Below are positions 20,276 to 21,899 of a DNA stretch of 21,899 nt, in pieces; positions within the stretch are counted from its first letter, which is position 1, and each line of letters opens with the position of its first letter. Location: positions 5,828 through 27,726 of IMG/VR virus record IMGVR_UViG_3300002180_000029; one strand, 5' to 3'. Source of the stretch: a virus. The notes under the pieces are model-generated. The model ran no database searches. It had not been told where the DNA came from and saw only the letters and a program-made list of their open reading frames with translations. Position numbers and translations under genes: made by a program.

Positions 20276-20311
20276 AAAAAGCAGACTGCCACCAGTGGCA
20301 GTCTGCTTTTT
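20276..20311. terminator. Bidirectional terminator built around palindrome copy 10
   Basis: A perfect 17-bp inverted repeat: AAAAAGCAGACTGCCAC at 20276-20292 pairs with GTGGCAGTCTGCTTTTT at 20295-20311 around CA. It gives a GC-rich stem with a T run on either strand, ideal for stopping both the + strand late genes (stop at 20265) and the - strand ligase operon (stop at 20313). Confidence 0.92.
20284..20303 (-). repeat. Dispersed 20-bp palindrome, copy 10 (CA orientation), core of the terminator
   Basis: GACTGCCACCAGTGGCAGTC, with perfect arms using the C/G variant at positions 3 and 18. It is the only copy extended by matching flanks (AAAAAGCA and TGCTTTTT). Confidence 0.95.
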
Positions 20312-20312
20312 C

Positions 20313-21170
20313 TTACTTTAACTTTGCCTCTACATCCTTCAACCAGTCTTTATCTATCGACTGCATCTTAGGAACCCCACGTACTTTAGTATAATCTTGG
20401 AATCGTATTTTTATAGTTTCGCCAATAAAATATTCTCTGTGTTTCCACAGCAGATTCCGTTGATTATCTGTCGGGCCGGAACCTACTGAGAACCATTCGT
20501 TTCCATAAGTTACACAAGTGAAAGATCCGAAAGTACCCTTTGGTTCGCCTTCTATCGACTTTTCTTCTTCAACATCTATTATACTAAAAGACTCGCTTAC
20601 TCTTGGCTTCAACTTTAGTAGTGTTGATACTTTCCTCCGCTTGTACCCAGCTTTATATTCGCGTATGATTACACCCTCATAACCCTGGGTTACAAAAGCA
20701 TCGTAGTATCTCTGTAATCCTTCTAAAGTGTACACTTGATACACGGGAACGTATTTTAAGTATCTGAAATTATACTTCTTAAAAATCTTACCTAAGTATC
20801 TGCTCCGTTCGTATTGTTTGTTGCTTGCAACTACGTCGAACACATGGTACTGTATCAACTTATGGTCAGGGTGTATGTTTTTTGTCCTGCTTACTATACT
20901 CCTGATCTCACTATGCCGCATACCATGCCTGTACAACTCACCATCTAACTCAATGTTCATAAGCTTTGATTTAGCTATTTCATCCCCAATATGTGGCACA
21001 CTGATTATTTCCTTACAACCAGAACTTAGTAATCTTATATCCTCGGGGGTTATCTTAGCCCTCAACCTGTCACCCTCTATCTTTGCTTGGACGAGTACAG
21101 GCTTTTCCATCTTGTTAAAAAGTTTCTCAGTAAACATTGAAGCCAGCATTATACCAGTTCTTTTACTCAT
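20313..21170 (-). CDS. ATP-dependent DNA ligase
   Basis: The product has 285 residues and has the nucleotidyltransferase motifs in order: motif I K30-I-E-G-D-R, motif III E-L-D-G-E-L-Y (74-80), motif IIIa Y-H-V-F-D-V (108-113), motif IV E-G-V-I-I-R (165-170), and motif V L-L-K-L-K-P (184-189). An OB-fold follows (about 191-285) with F-G-S-F-T-C-V and I-R-F-Q-D-Y-T. It would seal nicks in replicating phage DNA using ATP. The size matches minimal ligases such as those of Chlorella virus and Haemophilus. Motif I has Glu where most ligases have Asp (K-x-D-G). GGAGGTTGTC precedes the ATG, nine bases after the primase-helicase stop, so both are one operon. Confidence 0.9.
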   Translation of the reverse strand: MSKRTGIMLASMFTEKLFNKMEKPVLVQAKIEGDRLRAKITPEDIRLLSSGCKEIISVPHIGDEIAKSKLMNIELDGELYRHGMRHSEIRSIVSRTKNIHPDHKLIQYHVFDVVASNKQYERSRYLGKIFKKYNFRYLKYVPVYQVYTLEGLQRYYDAFVTQGYEGVIIREYKAGYKRRKVSTLLKLKPRVSESFSIIDVEEEKSIEGEPKGTFGSFTCVTYGNEWFSVGSGPTDNQRNLLWKHREYFIGETIKIRFQDYTKVRGVPKMQSIDKDWLKDVEAKLK

Positions 21171-21179
21171 GACAACCTC

Positions 21180-21899
21180 CTATTGTAGATCATATATTTC
21201 ATTAGAAAACTCCAAGCCCAAAGATGTTGCTGGAACCAAACCAGCAATCAGTGCTGTAACTTTGTCGCCCACCCTGTGTCTCTCAACACGCAGATAAGGG
21301 AACAGTGTTTTTATACTACGGATAGAAGCTCTCTTTTGCACCAGTCCCTCCTTAGTAGGTTGTCCTATCCGAAGACAAAAAGCTCTAAAGTACATAGTGA
21401 AGTCCCGTTGTTCAACCCACTCACTTTTTCCAGAACAGGCGTCTACCTTATAGTAATTGTTTATGTACGACTTCAAAGGGTCTATCTGTTCCATTAACGA
21501 AACTTTGGCAACAATGCCCTTCTCTGGTTCAGCAAACCTCTTTCGCTTGCTCAAGCGTTCAAGTCCTGTCATATGCCATCGTATGATTTTCGCCAACCCT
21601 TCTTCGACTATCAACCTATCTAAGCCTAATATTTCGTCAGATGTCCCACGAAATTCTTTCGTGAAAGTGGCCATCATTAGCCTTTGGGCTAAAGCACCAG
21701 TGTCATCTGGCAGTACTGGCGTTTTATTTGTCAGCATTATAAGTTTGCATTCTAACAACTCTGTAGTTATACTGACCCCCTTGTCCTCCGAATCCACATA
21801 ATCCTGGCCTATGACTTTCAATAGCACGGGTACTATAGCTTTTAGTATATTAAAATCTATTGTTCTTGCTTCGGACATAACCGCCAACTTTTTACCTGG
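21180..21899 (-). CDS. Primase-helicase of the D5/P4 type, C-terminal part (5' end beyond the window)
   Basis: The frame is open to the window edge and gives 239 residues. It begins G-K-K-L-A-V-M-S-E, a Walker-B-like strand of superfamily 3 helicases. It continues L-K-V-I-G-Q-D-Y, then L-I-M-L-T-N-K-T-P-V-L-P-D-D-T-G-A-L-A-Q-R-L-M-M, which carries the sensor Asn and the likely arginine finger. After that comes E-E-G-L-A-K-I-I-R-W-H-M-T-G-L, typical of the D5/P4 alpha family end. The Walker A motif and primase part lie beyond 21899. The protein would unwind DNA and prime replication. A TTG at 21887 is not a real start, because coding continues upstream. Confidence 0.85.
   Translation of the reverse strand, partial: PGKKLAVMSEARTIDFNILKAIVPVLLKVIGQDYVDSEDKGVSITTELLECKLIMLTNKTPVLPDDTGALAQRLMMATFTKEFRGTSDEILGLDRLIVEEGLAKIIRWHMTGLERLSKRKRFAEPEKGIVAKVSLMEQIDPLKSYINNYYKVDACSGKSEWVEQRDFTMYFRAFCLRIGQPTKEGLVQKRASIRSIKTLFPYLRVERHRVGDKVTALIAGLVPATSLGLEFSNEIYDLQ

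Noticed and set aside
1730-20303. CRISPR-like reading of the repeated 20-mers
   Set aside because: Copies are about 1-3 kb apart, separated by genes and in both orientations, with no spacer array or cas genes.
20818-21801. Several + strand frames opposite ligase and primase-helicase
   Set aside because: The - strand proteins carry full ligase and helicase motifs. The + strand frames have no motif or ribosome-binding site.

Overview
The window is part of a T7-like, short-tailed (podovirus) phage or prophage of a Gram-negative host. It runs through the virion-structure module on the + strand and then meets the end of a replication module on the - strand. The podovirus assignment rests on gene order and protein content: portal, small Bbp19-like protein, scaffold, HK97-fold capsid, tail tubular proteins A and B, three or four internal (ejection) proteins ending in a very large gp16-like protein with an N-terminal lysozyme, then fibres. 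A Gram-negative host is inferred from the Sec signal peptide of the 17558-18112 protein and from the muralytic ejection protein. The DNA is moderately AT-rich and uses the standard code. No integrase, tRNA, CRISPR array, reverse transcriptase or transposase is visible, so I cannot tell a lytic phage from a prophage.

Layout: 2-58 is the tail of an upstream gene. 61-3870 is the head module (portal, Bbp19-like, scaffold, capsid) and 3925-4410 a probable capsid accessory protein. 4507-7770 encodes the tail tube and nozzle. The nozzle carries an inserted seven-repeat, propeller-like domain. 7767-14911 encodes the ejection apparatus (GNAT-fold protein, gp14-like, gp15-like, lysozyme-gp16-like). 14951-17230 encodes the T7-type fibre and a glycine-rich adhesin. 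17270-20265 is an accessory stretch: a small membrane/coiled-coil protein, a secreted DUF4214 protein, a DUF1353 protein, a leucine-rich-repeat protein and three small unknowns. 20313-21899 on the - strand encodes an ATP-dependent DNA ligase and the C-terminal part of a D5/P4-type primase-helicase.

The most striking feature is a dispersed 20-bp palindrome, GAYTGCCAC-(TG or CA)-GTGGCARTC, present ten times. Sixteen of the twenty positions are invariant, and the two central bases (TG or CA) only record orientation. Six copies lie 0-16 nt after a stop codon and just before the next gene's ribosome-binding site, one of them overlapping a start codon. Three lie inside virion genes, all in the same reading phase, where they encode (I/T)-A-T-(S/G)-G-(N/S). 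One forms the core of a perfect two-way terminator where the two modules converge. I do not recognise this repeat. It could be a dimeric-protein binding site, a processing or terminator element, or a small selfish palindrome, and it is the best candidate here for something undescribed.
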